DNA from: Moraxella sp. K1664
Lineage (GTDB): Bacteria > Pseudomonadota > Gammaproteobacteria > Pseudomonadales > Moraxellaceae
Direction of reading: 5' to 3'
DNA length: 64,000 nt
Assembly: GCF_039693965.1 (NCBI RefSeq)
Contig: NZ_CP155576.1
Coordinates: forward strand, 1,922,001-1,986,000
Both the position numbers and the translations under genes were made by a program. Below the pieces are notes generated by a model, which saw only the letters and a program-made list of their open reading frames with translations, ran no database searches and was not told the DNA's origin. Shown one piece after another: positions 63,808 to 64,000 of this stretch. Each line of letters starts with the position of its first letter. The first letter of the stretch is position 1.

Positions 63808-63872
63808 TTCAATTTTGACCTACCGATGTTCTTTTAAATTAATTAAAAAGAACTAGGCATAAGGGGAATCCT

Positions 63873-64000
63873 ATGAAAATTCGCTCACAAGTTGGCATGG
63901 TGCTAAACCTTGATAAATGTATCGGTTGCCACACCTGCTCTGTAACCTGCAAAAACGTCTGGACAAGCCGTGAAGGCATGGAATACGCATGGTTTAACAA
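63873..64000 (+). CDS. narH: Respiratory nitrate reductase beta subunit, 3' part beyond the window
   Basis: The first 42 codons of narH, starting MKIRSQVGMVLNLDKCIGCH, with the first 4Fe-4S cluster motif (CIGCHTCSVTC) as in NarH. It carries electrons from the membrane NarI to NarG. AAGGGGA lies 6 bases before the ATG. The gene runs off the right edge. Confidence 0.95.
   Translation, partial: MKIRSQVGMVLNLDKCIGCHTCSVTCKNVWTSREGMEYAWFN

Noticed and set aside
1-64000. tRNA, rRNA, prophage or toxin-antitoxin loci
   Set aside because: No cloverleaf-like TTCGA-bearing segments, ribosomal RNA stretches, phage structural genes or paired small genes were found in the gaps.

Overview
The window is a bacterial chromosome segment that looks like Moraxellaceae, most likely a Moraxella species. 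The reasons are the housekeeping gene set (rpoD, accBC, xseA, sbcDC, recR, cydABX), the local gene pairings, the Gcr-type 'site-specific recombinase' protein also known from Neisseria, and the AT-rich intergenic DNA full of small palindromic repeats. I cannot fix the species from sequence alone. I see no tRNA, rRNA, CRISPR array or prophage. Nearly all of the window is coding, and both ends cut a gene (an LRR protein at the left, narH at the right).

Layout. 1-9.4 kb: LRR protein end, FetAB-type ABC exporter, PPK2, SbcC/SbcD nuclease. 9.5-19.1 kb: DUF493 protein, RpoD, a three-gene operon with a Thg1-like polymerase and a polynucleotide-kinase-like protein, an MFS transporter, a LysR regulator, AccB/AccC. 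19.4-25.3 kb: a lipoprotein gene split by a REP-like repeat, a LOG-family enzyme, an EamA transporter, XseA, a NIF3-like protein. 25.5-32.7 kb: an IS110-family element followed by the fructose PTS operon fruB-fruK-fruA. 32.7-38.2 kb: a lipoprotein and a two-TM protein behind a promoter with a 10-bp homopolymer in its spacer, cytochrome bd oxidase (cydA, cydB and the tiny cydX), a pirin. 38.3-44.2 kb: two adjacent WG-repeat exported proteins, a UbiH-type hydroxylase, ybaB-recR. 44.3-52.4 kb: a hypothetical protein, a gcr-pif1-gap operon, an acyl-CoA dehydrogenase. 52.6-64 kb: a TbpB-like surface lipoprotein, MltF, S-formylglutathione hydrolase, then the nitrate respiration locus narK-(IS110)-narG-narH.

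Mobile and repeated DNA is the most striking aspect. At least five small non-coding repeat families can be defined by eye: (A) about 206 bp with TA-flanked GGGCGTG termini; (B) about 150 bp with TACACCC termini; (C) about 112 bp with CATTCTCAACTT termini and a GGGGCGAATT palindrome; (D) a single 216-bp element with 17-bp inverted repeats and an 8-bp target duplication; (E) a REP-like hairpin element with ACTTCCTGCAAAAC termini. Two A copies are interrupted by C or B copies. The two IS110 copies each sit inside an E element. The 5' non-coding end of the IS can be folded into a bridge-RNA-like structure whose guide segments match the flanking target (TTCGCCCT and CTGAGC around a CT core) and the IS's own ends. 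A third E element has the same target still unoccupied.

Functionally the window combines envelope and surface proteins, redox flexibility (bd oxidase, nitrate respiration), DNA and possibly RNA repair, and fructose uptake. Small repeats and ISs lie upstream of or inside several operons (fru, nar, and the MFS gene).
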